From: Loktanella sp. SALINAS62
GTDB taxonomy: Bacteria > Pseudomonadota > Alphaproteobacteria > Rhodobacterales > Rhodobacteraceae
Assembly: GCF_018263905.1 (NCBI RefSeq)
Contig: NZ_JAAFZU010000016.1
Span: 1 to 64,000, forward strand
Length of the DNA: 64,000 nucleotides
Direction of reading: 5' to 3'
This document shows positions 1 to 8,720 of the stretch, in pieces (position 1 is the first letter of the stretch; each line of letters begins with the position of its first letter). A model generated the notes under the pieces. That model searched no databases. It saw only the letters and a program-made list of their open reading frames with translations, and was not told the DNA's origin. The translations under genes and the position numbers were made by a program.

Positions 1-88
1 GCTTTATGCTTTGGGGAAAGGTTCACATGGCTCAGTTCTCAGTGAAAATAATGCGCCTTAACGGCTCAGTTCTGGGTGCAAATCAACA
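1..88. mobile_element. Terminal part of a probable IS21-family insertion sequence (runs off the left edge)
   Basis: Two direct copies of a block beginning GGCTCAGTTCT and followed by a GTG-x-AAAT core lie at 29-50 and 63-84, spaced 34 bases apart. Read on the minus strand, the inner edge begins TGTTGATTTGCACC at position 88. Repeated subterminal blocks and a 5'-TG end are features of IS21-type elements, and this terminal sequence resembles ones I recall for that family. The integrase reading frame to the right loses family resemblance at about this point, so the element end is placed at 88. No transposase is visible and the other end lies outside the window, so the family assignment is an inference. 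Confidence 0.5.
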
Positions 89-998
89 ATCCATATTGCA
101 CAACGGTCGCCTCACGCAGTTCCTGGTCTCGCTTGTCAGCCATCAGGCGCTCCGCGATGGCCGGAAGAAAAGGATCTACTTTTGTGGGTGTCAGTGAAAT
201 AACGTCCTCAGCACAGGTTGCTACCGGCGACCGATTGGCCTCATGCAGACGAGGTTGCGGCGCGGCCTGCGCTGCAATCCGTTCCAGATTACCACCGTAG
301 TTGTAGGTCATCGCTTCGTCAGCAATGATCCTTGACAGTGTATCGTCGAATATGGACTGAACGGCAGCGTCGCGACCGTGATTGAGATGGGGCATCGCGC
401 AATGAGCTTGAGCCATGGCCTTGATATAGGCCTGTCGCAACTGGACCAAATGATAGGCGGACACGGCGCTCTGGCCGGTGGTCCCTTCGAACCAAGCAGC
501 ATTCTTGCAGATACGACCCTCCGATTGAAGTGTTCTCGCAAGCGACTCCAGCATCAAGCTCGTGATGTGTTCCTCCTGCAGGGTCAAGTCGGGCGAGGAC
601 GCGCTATTGTTGGCAGAGACGCGTGCACTCATGCCGTTTTCGTCAAGCAGTTTCCATGCACGAGCAGTAGCCTGGTCCCAAAGCGCGTCATCGTCGGCTT
701 CGTCAAGACGGCCTGACGACTTGCGCACTGTCTGTGCCTTTGTCAGCTTGCCCAGAGCCTCGGCGAACACGACGCGCATCCAGGCCGCAAGGTTCTGCTG
801 CGACAGGTTGTTCTGTTCATATTTGTCCAGCATTCGATCGCACTCCACGCTCATCATCCGGGCCAACTTAACGGCTTCGCGGCGATCTGTCGTCCTGAAC
901 GATACCTGCAGGACGCACGAACCTGTGGACAAACCGCAGACCCGTCGGCGCCACTGCCAGACGGATCCGCGGCGAAAAAGGTGTCTGTCGTGTCCCAT
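66..998 (-). pseudogene. Tyrosine recombinase (phage-type integrase), N-terminal fragment cut by the IS-like end
   Basis: The start at 998 (MGHDRHLFRRGSVW) gives the N-terminal signature of integrases with a DUF6538-type arm-binding domain: LFRRGSVWQWRRRV, then FRTTDRREAVKLAR. About 300 residues follow, up to the beginning of the core-binding domain. The frame then enters the IS-like sequence and stops at 66 after an unrelated tail (LLICTQN). The catalytic domain with its Arg-His-Arg-Tyr residues is absent, so it cannot recombine DNA. It lies directly at the 3' end of tRNA-Asn and on the same strand, the usual arrangement for an integrative element using that tRNA as attachment site. An in-frame ATG upstream at 1055 adds 19 residues without family resemblance and was not used. 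Confidence 0.7.
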
Positions 999-1121
999 GG
1001 GTCGTCTCCGATGCTGGAGCGACGTCTCACGGACCGAAAGCACGATGTGTGACACTCAGGTGTGACACATCGGAGCTACTTGATGAAGCAGCAAGCGATA
1101 TCAGTCACTTAGGGGGTGTAT

Positions 1122-1196
1122 TGGCTCCGACGGTAGGGATCGAACCTACGACCAATTGATTAACAGTCAACTGCTCTACCGCTGAGCTACGTCGGA
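1122..1196 (-). tRNA. tRNA-Asn (anticodon GTT)
   Basis: Read on the minus strand, the 75-base gene runs from TCCGACGTAGCTCAG to CGTCGGAGCCA. The seven-base acceptor stem (TCCGACG/CGTCGGA) pairs perfectly. The D-loop is AGCTCAGCGGTAGAGC, the anticodon loop CTGTTAA carries GTT, and the T-arm has GGTTCGATCC. The terminal CCA is encoded. Its 3' end faces the truncated integrase, marking it as the likely integration site of the element on the left. Confidence 0.97.
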
Positions 1197-1208
1197 AAAC
1201 CTGCTGGT

Positions 1209-1237
1209 CCTATAGCAATGGTATTTTGGGGCGTAAA
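1209..1237 (-). promoter_or_regulatory. Candidate promoter of tRNA-Asn
   Basis: On the minus strand, TTTACG (1237-1232) and TATAGG (1214-1209) are separated by 17 bases and lie just upstream of the tRNA 5' end at 1196. The spacing is right for a sigma-70-type promoter and the hexamers are partial matches to consensus. This is pattern recognition only. Confidence 0.4.
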
Positions 1238-1400
1238 GCGGAAATTTCAACGAAAGCGGCAAGTTTTTAGTCCGCGGATGTTCCGCTGGGGCTGCGTCAA
1301 CATTGCGTGAAATTTAGACTAGATTGGATCAGGTCATTACCTATACTCGCCCAAGGCCAAGGTCTGGATAAAAGACCCGCCCAACAAGGAGGAGACCTAA

Positions 1401-2483
1401 ATGAAACGCAGACAATTTCTGACGTCCGCCGCAATCGGTGGTGCCGCAACTGCACTTGCCACCCCCGCATTGGCGCAATCTGCCACCGAGATGAACATCG
1501 TATCAACGTGGCCGCGTGACTTTCCCGGGCTGGGAACGAGTGCACAGCGCTTGGCCGCCCGGATCGAAGCGTTGACCGAAGGCCGCATCGCCGTGAACTA
1601 TTTCGCCGCAGGCGAACGGGTCGGTGCATTCGACAGCTTTGACGAAGTCGCGTCCGGCAACTCTCAGGCGTATATCGGCGCGGATTATTACTGGAAGGGC
1701 AAGCACGCTGGCTGGTCGCCGTTTACAGCGATTCCGATGGGCCTGACCTATACGGAAATCGACGCATGGATGAAATTCGGCGGCGGTCAGGAATTGTATG
1801 AACGGCTGGGCGACGAGTTCGGTCTGATCGGGTTCCCTGCAGGTAACACGGGCGTCCAGATGGGGGGATGGTTCAACAAGGAAATCGAATCCCCGGACGA
1901 TTTCCGCGGTCTGAAAATCCGGATGCCGGGTCTGGGCGGGGACGTCATGGCCAAAATGGGCGCATCGCCGGTGTCGCTGCCGGGCGGTCAAATCTACGAA
2001 AACCTTGTGTCGGGTGCAATTGACGCGACCGAATGGGTTGGCCCGTGGAACGATTTCTTCCTGAAGCTTTATGAAGCCGCGCAGTATTACTACTGGCCCG
2101 GTTTCCACGAGCCGGGTTCGCAGCTTTGCCTAGGGATGAACAAGTCCTGGTGGTCCGGCCTGTCCGCGATCGATCAGGAGATCATCAAGGTCTGCTGTGC
2201 GGAAGAAAACGCCGTATCCATGGCAGAAGCCAACGCCAACAACGGTGTCTATCTTGACCGGTTGATCAATGAATACGGCGTCGAGCTGCGCGAGTTCAAC
2301 GACGACATCTATGAAGCGCTGGGTGAAGCATCGGCAGAGGTGAATGAAGAAGCCCGCGATCACAGCCCGCTTGCGGCAGAGATCATGGACAGTCACCTGG
2401 CCGCGCGTGCAACAATCGGTGCCTGGACGAACCTGTCCGACGCACCGTTTGTCGCCAAACGGAACCGTATCCTCGATCTGTGA
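1401..2483 (+). CDS. TRAP transporter substrate-binding protein, TakP-like (2-oxo acid type)
   Basis: A 360-residue periplasmic binding protein that would capture an organic acid and deliver it to the DctQM pair encoded next. The N-terminus MKRRQFLTSAAIGGAA is a twin-arginine-type signal with likely cleavage after ALAQ (about residue 26). Family motifs include GNTGVQMGGWF, the arginine-bearing KIRMPG, and DATEWVGPW. These match Rhodobacter TakP, which binds 2-oxo acids such as pyruvate, more closely than classic C4-dicarboxylate DctP. An AAGGAGGAG-like ribosome site precedes the start by about 8 bases. It is the first gene of a three-gene operon. The substrate is inferred from family, not shown; other members of this branch bind other carboxylates. 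Confidence 0.88.
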   Translation: MKRRQFLTSAAIGGAATALATPALAQSATEMNIVSTWPRDFPGLGTSAQRLAARIEALTEGRIAVNYFAAGERVGAFDSFDEVASGNSQAYIGADYYWKGKHAGWSPFTAIPMGLTYTEIDAWMKFGGGQELYERLGDEFGLIGFPAGNTGVQMGGWFNKEIESPDDFRGLKIRMPGLGGDVMAKMGASPVSLPGGQIYENLVSGAIDATEWVGPWNDFFLKLYEAAQYYYWPGFHEPGSQLCLGMNKSWWSGLSAIDQEIIKVCCAEENAVSMAEANANNGVYLDRLINEYGVELREFNDDIYEALGEASAEVNEEARDHSPLAAEIMDSHLAARATIGAWTNLSDAPFVAKRNRILDL

Positions 2484-2596
2484 TACGGACCATTGGGATA
2501 ACCGTGGCCTGAATGGGCCACGGACAGGCGGGGCAGGCCAGTGGTCTGCCCCGTTACAATACCCAAGACTTGAATTTACCAGGGGGTGACGGCGGG

Positions 2597-3559
2597 ATGG
2601 AAACAGCGACAGCGTCGCGTGCGCGATTGGCGCGCGGGTTCGGATGGTTGGTTTTGGCTGTAATGACGGCCTACATGATCAACGTCGTGCTGAATTTTTG
2701 GTTCGATTTTCCAGGGGTAGCGGCAGGGCCGGATAACCCGCTGTCCTTTGTTCAGGTCGCTATCTTTATCGCGATGTCCCTGTTGGCTGCTGGCTATGTC
2801 CTGCGCAGTCCTGATATCAGCCTGCGGTCTGATGCGACGCGGATCAGCGATTTCAACCGCTTCTTGGTGCGGGCCGCGTTCTGGGTCGTTTTGCTGGTGG
2901 GGCTTGGCGATGCGATCCTGTCCTTCTTGCGCGTGCAAAACATGCTGGAAGGCCTGGTCGGGGACACATTGGCCAGCAACCTTGCGCGCGCAGATTTTCG
3001 TGGTGTTTATCTTCACGTTCCGCTGATTTTGCTGGGGATCGTCATTGGTGCGCTGACCCGTGGGCTGGGCTTTATCTGGCTGACGCTGATGGTCGTGATC
3101 GCAGAGCTGGCGATTGTGTTCAGCCGGTTTGTATTTTCCTATGAACAGGCGTTTCTGGCCGACCTCGTCCGGTTCTGGTACGGCGCGCTGTTCTTGTTTG
3201 CTTCTGCTTATACCCTGCTTGAAGACGGGCATGTGCGCGTCGATCTGCTGTATGCGTCGATGCGGCGCGAAGCAAAGGGCAAGGTCAATTCCATTGGTGC
3301 GGTGCTGCTGGGAATGACACTGTGCTGGACGATCCTGATCGTCGGTTTTGGCACATCCAGCAGCGTGATCGTCGGCCCGATCCTTGTGTTCGAGGTGACG
3401 CAGGCGGGCTTCGGCATGTACGTGAAATATTTCATGGCGGGGTTCCTTGCGGTTTTTGCGATCACGATGATGATCCAGTTCGTGTCGCAGTTCATGGACG
3501 CAATCGCCGACAAACGCGGCGAACCGGGCGGGCGCGACGCCATCGCCGGCAACATGTAA
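2597..3559 (+). CDS. TRAP transporter small membrane subunit (DctQ-like), enlarged
   Basis: The inner-membrane small subunit that pairs with DctM in sodium-driven uptake. The start METATASRARLARGF was chosen because GGCGGG sits just before it and because the upstream in-frame residues are not membrane-like. At 320 residues it is nearly twice the usual DctQ length (about 160-200). The first half already contains several hydrophobic segments (about residues 15-35, 60-80, 95-115, 140-165), and the canonical DctQ region follows (VRFWYGALFLFASAYTLLEDG, then DLLYA). The extra N-terminal membrane section is seen in the mannitol/chloroaromatic-type TRAP branch. It lies between the binding protein and dctM, with only 22 bases to dctM. 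Confidence 0.85.
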   Translation: METATASRARLARGFGWLVLAVMTAYMINVVLNFWFDFPGVAAGPDNPLSFVQVAIFIAMSLLAAGYVLRSPDISLRSDATRISDFNRFLVRAAFWVVLLVGLGDAILSFLRVQNMLEGLVGDTLASNLARADFRGVYLHVPLILLGIVIGALTRGLGFIWLTLMVVIAELAIVFSRFVFSYEQAFLADLVRFWYGALFLFASAYTLLEDGHVRVDLLYASMRREAKGKVNSIGAVLLGMTLCWTILIVGFGTSSSVIVGPILVFEVTQAGFGMYVKYFMAGFLAVFAITMMIQFVSQFMDAIADKRGEPGGRDAIAGNM

Positions 3560-3581
3560 ATCAGCATCAGGGTAAACTGAC

Positions 3582-6227
3582 ATGGAACTATTCTTCCTTT
3601 TGATGCTGCTTGTCGTCATGGCAACGGCGCTGGGATCCGGTTATCCGGTTGCATTCGCCTTGCCGGGGGCAGCGATCCTGACCATCGGTGCGGCTGCACT
3701 GACGGGGCAGATGTTCGCGGGGGACACATCCGCCTATTTTTCAAATTCGGGACCGTCACAATGGCTGTCGGCCGGTGTCACCAACCTGCGCGGGGTTTAT
3801 TGGGAACCCGAACGCGATACGCTGATCGCCATTCCGCTGTTCATTTTCATGGGCATCATGTTGCAACGGTCCAAGATCGCAGAGGATCTGCTGGTCACCA
3901 TGGCGCAGTTGTTCGGCCCTGTGCCGGGTGGTCTGGGGATTTCCGTTGTTGTCGTGGGTGCTCTGCTGGCGGCCACCACGGGGATCGTCGGGGCGACGGT
4001 CGTGGCGATGGGTATGATTTCGCTGCCCGCCATGATGCGGCGAGGTTACAGCAATTCGTTGTCCACCGGCGTGATTGCAGCATCGGGCACGCTGGGGCAG
4101 ATCATCCCGCCGTCCATCGTGCTGATCATTCTGGCCGACCAGTTGGCAAGCGCCGTGGATCAGGCGGGGCAGGCGCGTCAGGCGCTTTACCGGTCATCCA
4201 CCGGAGAGCTTTCGATGCCGACGGAATTTGCGGTCAGTTCGACATCTGCCGGGGATATGTTTCTGGGCGCGATGATTCCCGGTGCCCTGCTGGTTATTCT
4301 GTATATCCTCTATATTCTGGTGGTCGCGATCGTGCGGCCAAAAATGGCACCCGCCGTGCCGTACGAAGGCAAATACGACGCTGCGTTCTTGCGTAATGTG
4401 CTGCTGGCGATGATCCCGCCACTGGCGCTGATCCTGATGGTGCTGGGGTCGATCATCGCGGGTGTCGCTACGGTGAACCAAGCCGGTGCCATCGGGGCCG
4501 TCGGTGCCATGATCATGGCTGGATACCGTCTGCATCCCGATGACCGGGGGCATAAATTCACCCCCGCGATCATTGCGATCATCGGTCTGGCTGTCGTGGC
4601 CGTTGCCATCGCCAACTACAACACCAACGTGCTGAACATGCAGACCGCATCCGACCGGATGGGCGTGACGATTGCGGCCGTTGGTGTGGCGTTGATCACG
4701 TTGTCGATCATCTGGTCGGGTGTGCGTGCTTTCGTCAACGAAGACGCGCTGCGCGGTGTGATGGTGGAAACGGCCAAGACGACATCGCTGGTTTTCATCA
4801 TTCTGCTGGGGGCTGCGATGTTGACCGCCGCCTTCCGTGCCTTTGGCGGTGAAGAGCTGGTCAAGCATTTTCTTGAAGGATTGCCGGGCGGGTTCTGGAC
4901 GAAATTCATCATCGTGATGGCCGTCATTTTCGTGTTGGGCTTCTTTCTGGACTTCATCGAAATCGCCGTTGTCGTGGTGCCGATCGTGGCGCCGATCCTT
5001 CTGGCCGATCCGTCTGCAAACGTCACGGCGGTCTGGTTGGGTGTGATGATCGGTCTGAACATCCAGACATCGTTCCTGACGCCACCCTTTGGTTTCGCGC
5101 TGTTCTACCTGCGCGGCGTGGCACCGGCGGCGGTCAAGACGATCCAGATTTACAAGGGGGTTGTGGCGTTTATCGGGCTGCAGCTTGCCGCACTGGTCAT
5201 CGTCGCCTTTAACCCGCCGCTGGTGAACTATCTGCCGGCGCGCACGTCGCTGGTATCGGATTCCGCGCCGCCGCCGGTCAACCCGGCGCTACAATATTGT
5301 ATCGAAGAATATGTTGCCGACGTATTCGCTGCCAACTCTGCAACCATCGACTCTGCGATCCAGCAGGCGGGGACGCTGGATGTGTCTTATCTGCCAGAAG
5401 ATCTGGCCGACGACTGGACCGACGGTCTGGAACGCGCAGCAGACGCGATGCCGCTGATGCAGCGGATCGTGGATGCAACGGCGGCACAAGCTGCGGGCGC
5501 GGGCGATTATCGGCCCGTCCACACCGTGGTGCGCGCCTTGCAACGGGACGCGGCCATGCTGGACGTGGAAATAGAGGATCTGCGCCTGCGTGCGTCTCGG
5601 GGGTTTGGCGATAGTGACGCACAGACCGCCCGTGCAGACCTGTTGGCGGCAGAGCGTGACGCGCTGCTGGCACAGGTGCCCGACGGTTGGGAAGAGGTTC
5701 AGGACACCTACAACGTCCTGAACCGCGAAAACCAGACCGCGCGCAATCTGTATCGGCGCACCGTTGATCAGGCTTATGAACCCGTGCCGGAACTGCGCGC
5801 TATTATTGCCGATGTCGATGCGCTGGCCGCACTGCGACTGCAGATCGAAGCCTTGGCCGCCGATGCGCCCGGCATGGACAGCGATACCGCCGACACCCGG
5901 TTCCGAGAGGTTGAACAAGCCTTGGGTGACGTGGCGGGTGCGCGCGATATCCGTGGCCTGTTGTCCGATGCCCGCGGTGAAATTACAGGCCGTTCACCAG
6001 ACCCCGAACAAGCGATAGAGGACGTCGCAGCCGCAGTCGCGTTGTTCGAGCAAGAGGTGCAATGGCGCACCCGTGCGCAGTCCGAATTGCTGCCGGGCGT
6101 CATCGCCTATGACGAAGCGATCCGCGACACGATCGGACTGCGAAAGCAGCCCCGCCTGCCGCGTGCGCAGGCATTGGCCGTCGCGGCCTGTTCAGCACGT
6201 CACCGTGACATATCGCTGAACTTCTAA
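3582..6227 (+). CDS. TRAP transporter large membrane subunit (DctM-like) with a long C-terminal extension
   Basis: The translocating subunit of the TRAP system. Residues 1 to about 550 form the DctM membrane domain, with segments such as TLIAIPLFIFMGIMLQRS, GTLGQIIPPSIVLIILADQ and the C-terminal QTSFLTPPFGFALFYLRG. After about residue 555 a hydrophilic, alanine- and acid-rich helical region of roughly 325 residues follows, with heptad-like spacing suggesting coiled coil. It ends at 6227 just before a terminator hairpin. Ordinary DctM proteins are about 425 residues, so at 881 this one is about twice that size. The tail contains no domain I recognise; I infer a regulatory or assembly role with low certainty. 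Confidence 0.85.
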   Translation: MELFFLLMLLVVMATALGSGYPVAFALPGAAILTIGAAALTGQMFAGDTSAYFSNSGPSQWLSAGVTNLRGVYWEPERDTLIAIPLFIFMGIMLQRSKIAEDLLVTMAQLFGPVPGGLGISVVVVGALLAATTGIVGATVVAMGMISLPAMMRRGYSNSLSTGVIAASGTLGQIIPPSIVLIILADQLASAVDQAGQARQALYRSSTGELSMPTEFAVSSTSAGDMFLGAMIPGALLVILYILYILVVAIVRPKMAPAVPYEGKYDAAFLRNVLLAMIPPLALILMVLGSIIAGVATVNQAGAIGAVGAMIMAGYRLHPDDRGHKFTPAIIAIIGLAVVAVAIANYNTNVLNMQTASDRMGVTIAAVGVALITLSIIWSGVRAFVNEDALRGVMVETAKTTSLVFIILLGAAMLTAAFRAFGGEELVKHFLEGLPGGFWTKFIIVMAVIFVLGFFLDFIEIAVVVVPIVAPILLADPSANVTAVWLGVMIGLNIQTSFLTPPFGFALFYLRGVAPAAVKTIQIYKGVVAFIGLQLAALVIVAFNPPLVNYLPARTSLVSDSAPPPVNPALQYCIEEYVADVFAANSATIDSAIQQAGTLDVSYLPEDLADDWTDGLERAADAMPLMQRIVDATAAQAAGAGDYRPVHTVVRALQRDAAMLDVEIEDLRLRASRGFGDSDAQTARADLLAAERDALLAQVPDGWEEVQDTYNVLNRENQTARNLYRRTVDQAYEPVPELRAIIADVDALAALRLQIEALAADAPGMDSDTADTRFREVEQALGDVAGARDIRGLLSDARGEITGRSPDPEQAIEDVAAAVALFEQEVQWRTRAQSELLPGVIAYDEAIRDTIGLRKQPRLPRAQALAVAACSARHRDISLNF

Positions 6228-6238
6228 GTCACGAAAAA

Positions 6239-6264
6239 AGCCGCGCGGGATAACCTGCGCGGCT
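6239..6264. terminator. Bidirectional intrinsic terminator
   Basis: An 8-bp perfect stem, AGCCGCGC (6239-6246) with GCGCGGCT (6257-6264), lies between the convergent ends of the TRAP operon and the CBS-domain gene. An A-run (6233-6239) on the left gives a T-run for minus-strand transcription, and TTTG follows on the right. Confidence 0.8.
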
Positions 6265-6286
6265 TTGCCTTGTCCCGTCGGTGCCG

Positions 6287-6826
6287 CTACAGAATGTTGA
6301 CCAGCACGACCATGATGATCGAATAAAGCGCGATCCCGCCGCCGATCAGGTAGAACGGAAAATTACGCGTGACGTTTGCTGTCGCCATGTTGCGGGCCTG
6401 ATAAATCAGTTCCGGCCAACTGTAGGACACGAAATCGCCTTGGGTGAATACAGCCTTTATCCGACCGTCTTCGTCCACGACGGGAAGGCGGCGGAAACGT
6501 TCGTTTGACATGACCCGCAACCAGTCCGTCATATCATCGGTTTCGCGGGCCAGTCGCGGATCAGTGGTCATGATGTCGGACAATTTGGTCGTTTTGGCAT
6601 CCAGACCCTTGCCGACCAGCTTGTTCATCACGTCACGTTCGGTCACCACGCCGATGACCTTTTCGTCTGCGTCCACGATGATGACCGACCCGTAATTCTT
6701 TTCCGACATTGCCCCGACCGCATCAAACACAGTCGTCTCGGGGCTGCGGGTCAATGGCTTTTGCTTGGACTTGTATTCTGGCCGGTCCATCAACCGGCTT
6801 CCGGGGCGTTGCGCTTGGGCGGCCAT
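6287..6826 (-). CDS. CBS-domain pair protein with a C-terminal membrane anchor
   Basis: A 179-residue protein. Two tandem CBS modules (about residues 25-75 and 85-140; YGSVIIVDADEKVIGVVTERDV and RRLPVVDEDGRIKAVFTQGDF) would bind an adenine nucleotide or nucleotide-derived ligand and act as an energy sensor. The last 25 residues (FPFYLIGGGIALYSIIMVVL) are one hydrophobic helix, so it is probably tail-anchored in the inner membrane with the sensor in the cytoplasm. The start MAAQAQRP is preceded by AAAGGA; a longer version starting five codons upstream would place the ribosome site inside the gene. It converges with the TRAP operon. The partner is unknown. Confidence 0.8.
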   Translation of the reverse strand: MAAQAQRPGSRLMDRPEYKSKQKPLTRSPETTVFDAVGAMSEKNYGSVIIVDADEKVIGVVTERDVMNKLVGKGLDAKTTKLSDIMTTDPRLARETDDMTDWLRVMSNERFRRLPVVDEDGRIKAVFTQGDFVSYSWPELIYQARNMATANVTRNFPFYLIGGGIALYSIIMVVLVNIL

Positions 6827-6994
6827 GCGAAATCCTTTCAAGAATCTGTATGCACTTTAACCTAAGGCAGGTTGCCCATGCGGCAAGCTTGTATTTTTGC
6901 ACCGATTTTACGCGTTTGCATTGTGCAGTAATGCAGCTTTCGGGCGATGCTGCCACGCGATAGTGTCCCGAAAAATACCAAAGGATTTGTATCC

Positions 6995-7924
6995 ATGCCC
7001 GCCATTGTTTCCGTCAAGAAATTACGAAAGGCCTATGATACGGGCTTTGTCGCGCTCAAAGGAATCGACCTGGATATCGAAGAAGGTGAGATCCTTGCGC
7101 TTTTGGGGCCGAATGGCGCGGGCAAAACGACGCTGATTTCCACCATTTGCGGCATTACCGTGCCGACATCGGGCAGTGTCACGGTCGGTGGACACGACAC
7201 GATCCGCGACTACCGCGCCGCGCGCAGCCTGATCGGTCTTGTGCCGCAGGAAATCAATCTTGAACCATTCGAGAAAGTCGAAAACTCTGTCGCGTTTTCG
7301 CGGGGATTGTTTGGTAAGCCGAAAGACCCCGCCAAAGTGGCGGAGATCCTGAAGCTGCTCAGCCTAGATGACAAGGCCGGATCAAAGATCAAGGAATTGT
7401 CCGGCGGGATGAAACGCCGGGTCCTGATCGCCAAGGCGCTGGCCCACGAACCGCGCGTATTGTTTCTGGATGAACCAACGGCAGGCGTGGATGTGGAATT
7501 GCGCAAGGACATGTGGAACGTCGTGGCCGACCTGAAATCGCACGGTGTGACGATCATCCTGACGACCCATTACATTGAAGAGGCAGAAGCCATCGCTGAT
7601 CGCGTCGGGATTATCAGCAAGGGTGAAATCCTGCGGGTACAGGACAAGACTGAAATGATGAACCAGATGGGCCGCAAGGAATTGCGCGTCGATCTGACGC
7701 AACCTGTCGACGCGATTCCCGATGCACTGTCGGATTACAAGCTTGCGCTGTCGCCCGATGGCCGCGCCGTGACCTATACCTATGACACGCGCGCGGACCG
7801 CACCGGTATTCGCCGGATGCTGAATGATCTGGATGCCGCCGGGTTGCAGATGGCCGATCTTGCCACCCAGCAATCCAGTCTTGAAGAAATCTTTACCTCG
7901 CTCGTAAAGGAGCAGCAGACATGA
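6995..7924 (+). CDS. ABC transporter ATP-binding protein (ABC-2 exporter type)
   Basis: A 309-residue cytoplasmic ATPase that powers the membrane protein encoded immediately downstream. It shows Walker [10 protein letters not shown], signature LSGGMKRR, Walker [13 protein letters not shown] and the switch histidine in LTTHY. A C-terminal domain of about 80 residues resembles that of DrrA/NodI/CcmA-type multidrug, polysaccharide or lipid exporters. The start [10 protein letters not shown] follows AAGGAT; upstream in-frame residues lack family similarity. Its stop overlaps the next start as ATGA, so the two are translationally coupled. The substrate is not determinable from sequence. Confidence 0.9.
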   Translation: MPAIVSVKKLRKAYDTGFVALKGIDLDIEEGEILALLGPNGAGKTTLISTICGITVPTSGSVTVGGHDTIRDYRAARSLIGLVPQEINLEPFEKVENSVAFSRGLFGKPKDPAKVAEILKLLSLDDKAGSKIKELSGGMKRRVLIAKALAHEPRVLFLDEPTAGVDVELRKDMWNVVADLKSHGVTIILTTHYIEEAEAIADRVGIISKGEILRVQDKTEMMNQMGRKELRVDLTQPVDAIPDALSDYKLALSPDGRAVTYTYDTRADRTGIRRMLNDLDAAGLQMADLATQQSSLEEIFTSLVKEQQT

Positions 7925-8682
7925 ACTGGACCGCGATCCGCGCCATCTATGCCTTCGAAATGGCACGATTTTTCCGCACAATCACGCAATCGCTGGTCAG
8001 CCCGGTCCTGTCGACATCGCTTTATTTCGTGGTTTTTGGCACTGCCATCGGCAGCCGGATCGAAAGCGTCGAAGGTGTCAGCTACGGCGCATTCATCGTG
8101 CCGGGCCTAATCATGTTGTCGGTGATGACGCAGGCGACCAGCAACGCAAGTTTCGGGATTTATTTTCCGAAATTCATCGGCACGATCTATGAACTGTTGT
8201 CGGCACCGGTGAATTTTTTGGAAATTACGCTGGGTTACGTGGGGGCTGCGGCCACGAAAGCATTGTTTATCGGTGTCATCATTTTTGTGACCGCGTTTTT
8301 CTTTGTAGATATACAGGTGCAGCACCCTGTCGCGATGGTGGCTTTTTTGCTGATGACCTGCGTCAGTTTTGCGCTTTTGGGATTTATCATCGGTATTTGG
8401 GCGGGAAATTTTGAACAGTTGCAGCTAATTCCGCTGCTGATCATCACGCCCTTGGTGTTTCTGGGTGGGTCGTTCTATTCGGTCACGATGTTGCCGCCCG
8501 TGTGGCAGACGATCACGATGTTCAATCCGGTCGTTTACCTGATTTCCGGGTTTCGCTGGGCGTTCTTTGGCACTGCGGACGTGCCTGTTGCACTTAGCCT
8601 TGCTGCGATTGCGTTTTTCATGGTGGCCTGCATGACGGCGATCTGGTGGATCTTCCGCACGGGCTGGCGCATTCGGCAGTAA
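7921..8682 (+). CDS. ABC-2 type transporter permease
   Basis: A 253-residue integral membrane protein with about six hydrophobic segments and the ABC-2 family region [15 protein letters not shown] followed by [13 protein letters not shown] near the C-terminus. It overlaps the ATPase gene by four bases (ATGA). Together they make a minimal two-component exporter of the DrrAB/NodIJ class. No signal peptide is expected for this class. Cargo is unknown, and no neighbouring biosynthetic gene suggests one. Confidence 0.88.
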   Translation: MNWTAIRAIYAFEMARFFRTITQSLVSPVLSTSLYFVVFGTAIGSRIESVEGVSYGAFIVPGLIMLSVMTQATSNASFGIYFPKFIGTIYELLSAPVNFLEITLGYVGAAATKALFIGVIIFVTAFFFVDIQVQHPVAMVAFLLMTCVSFALLGFIIGIWAGNFEQLQLIPLLIITPLVFLGGSFYSVTMLPPVWQTITMFNPVVYLISGFRWAFFGTADVPVALSLAAIAFFMVACMTAIWWIFRTGWRIRQ

Positions 8683-8720
8683 GGCTTGTCGTCAGGGTGC
8701 AGGTTACATAAGTCGGGGGG

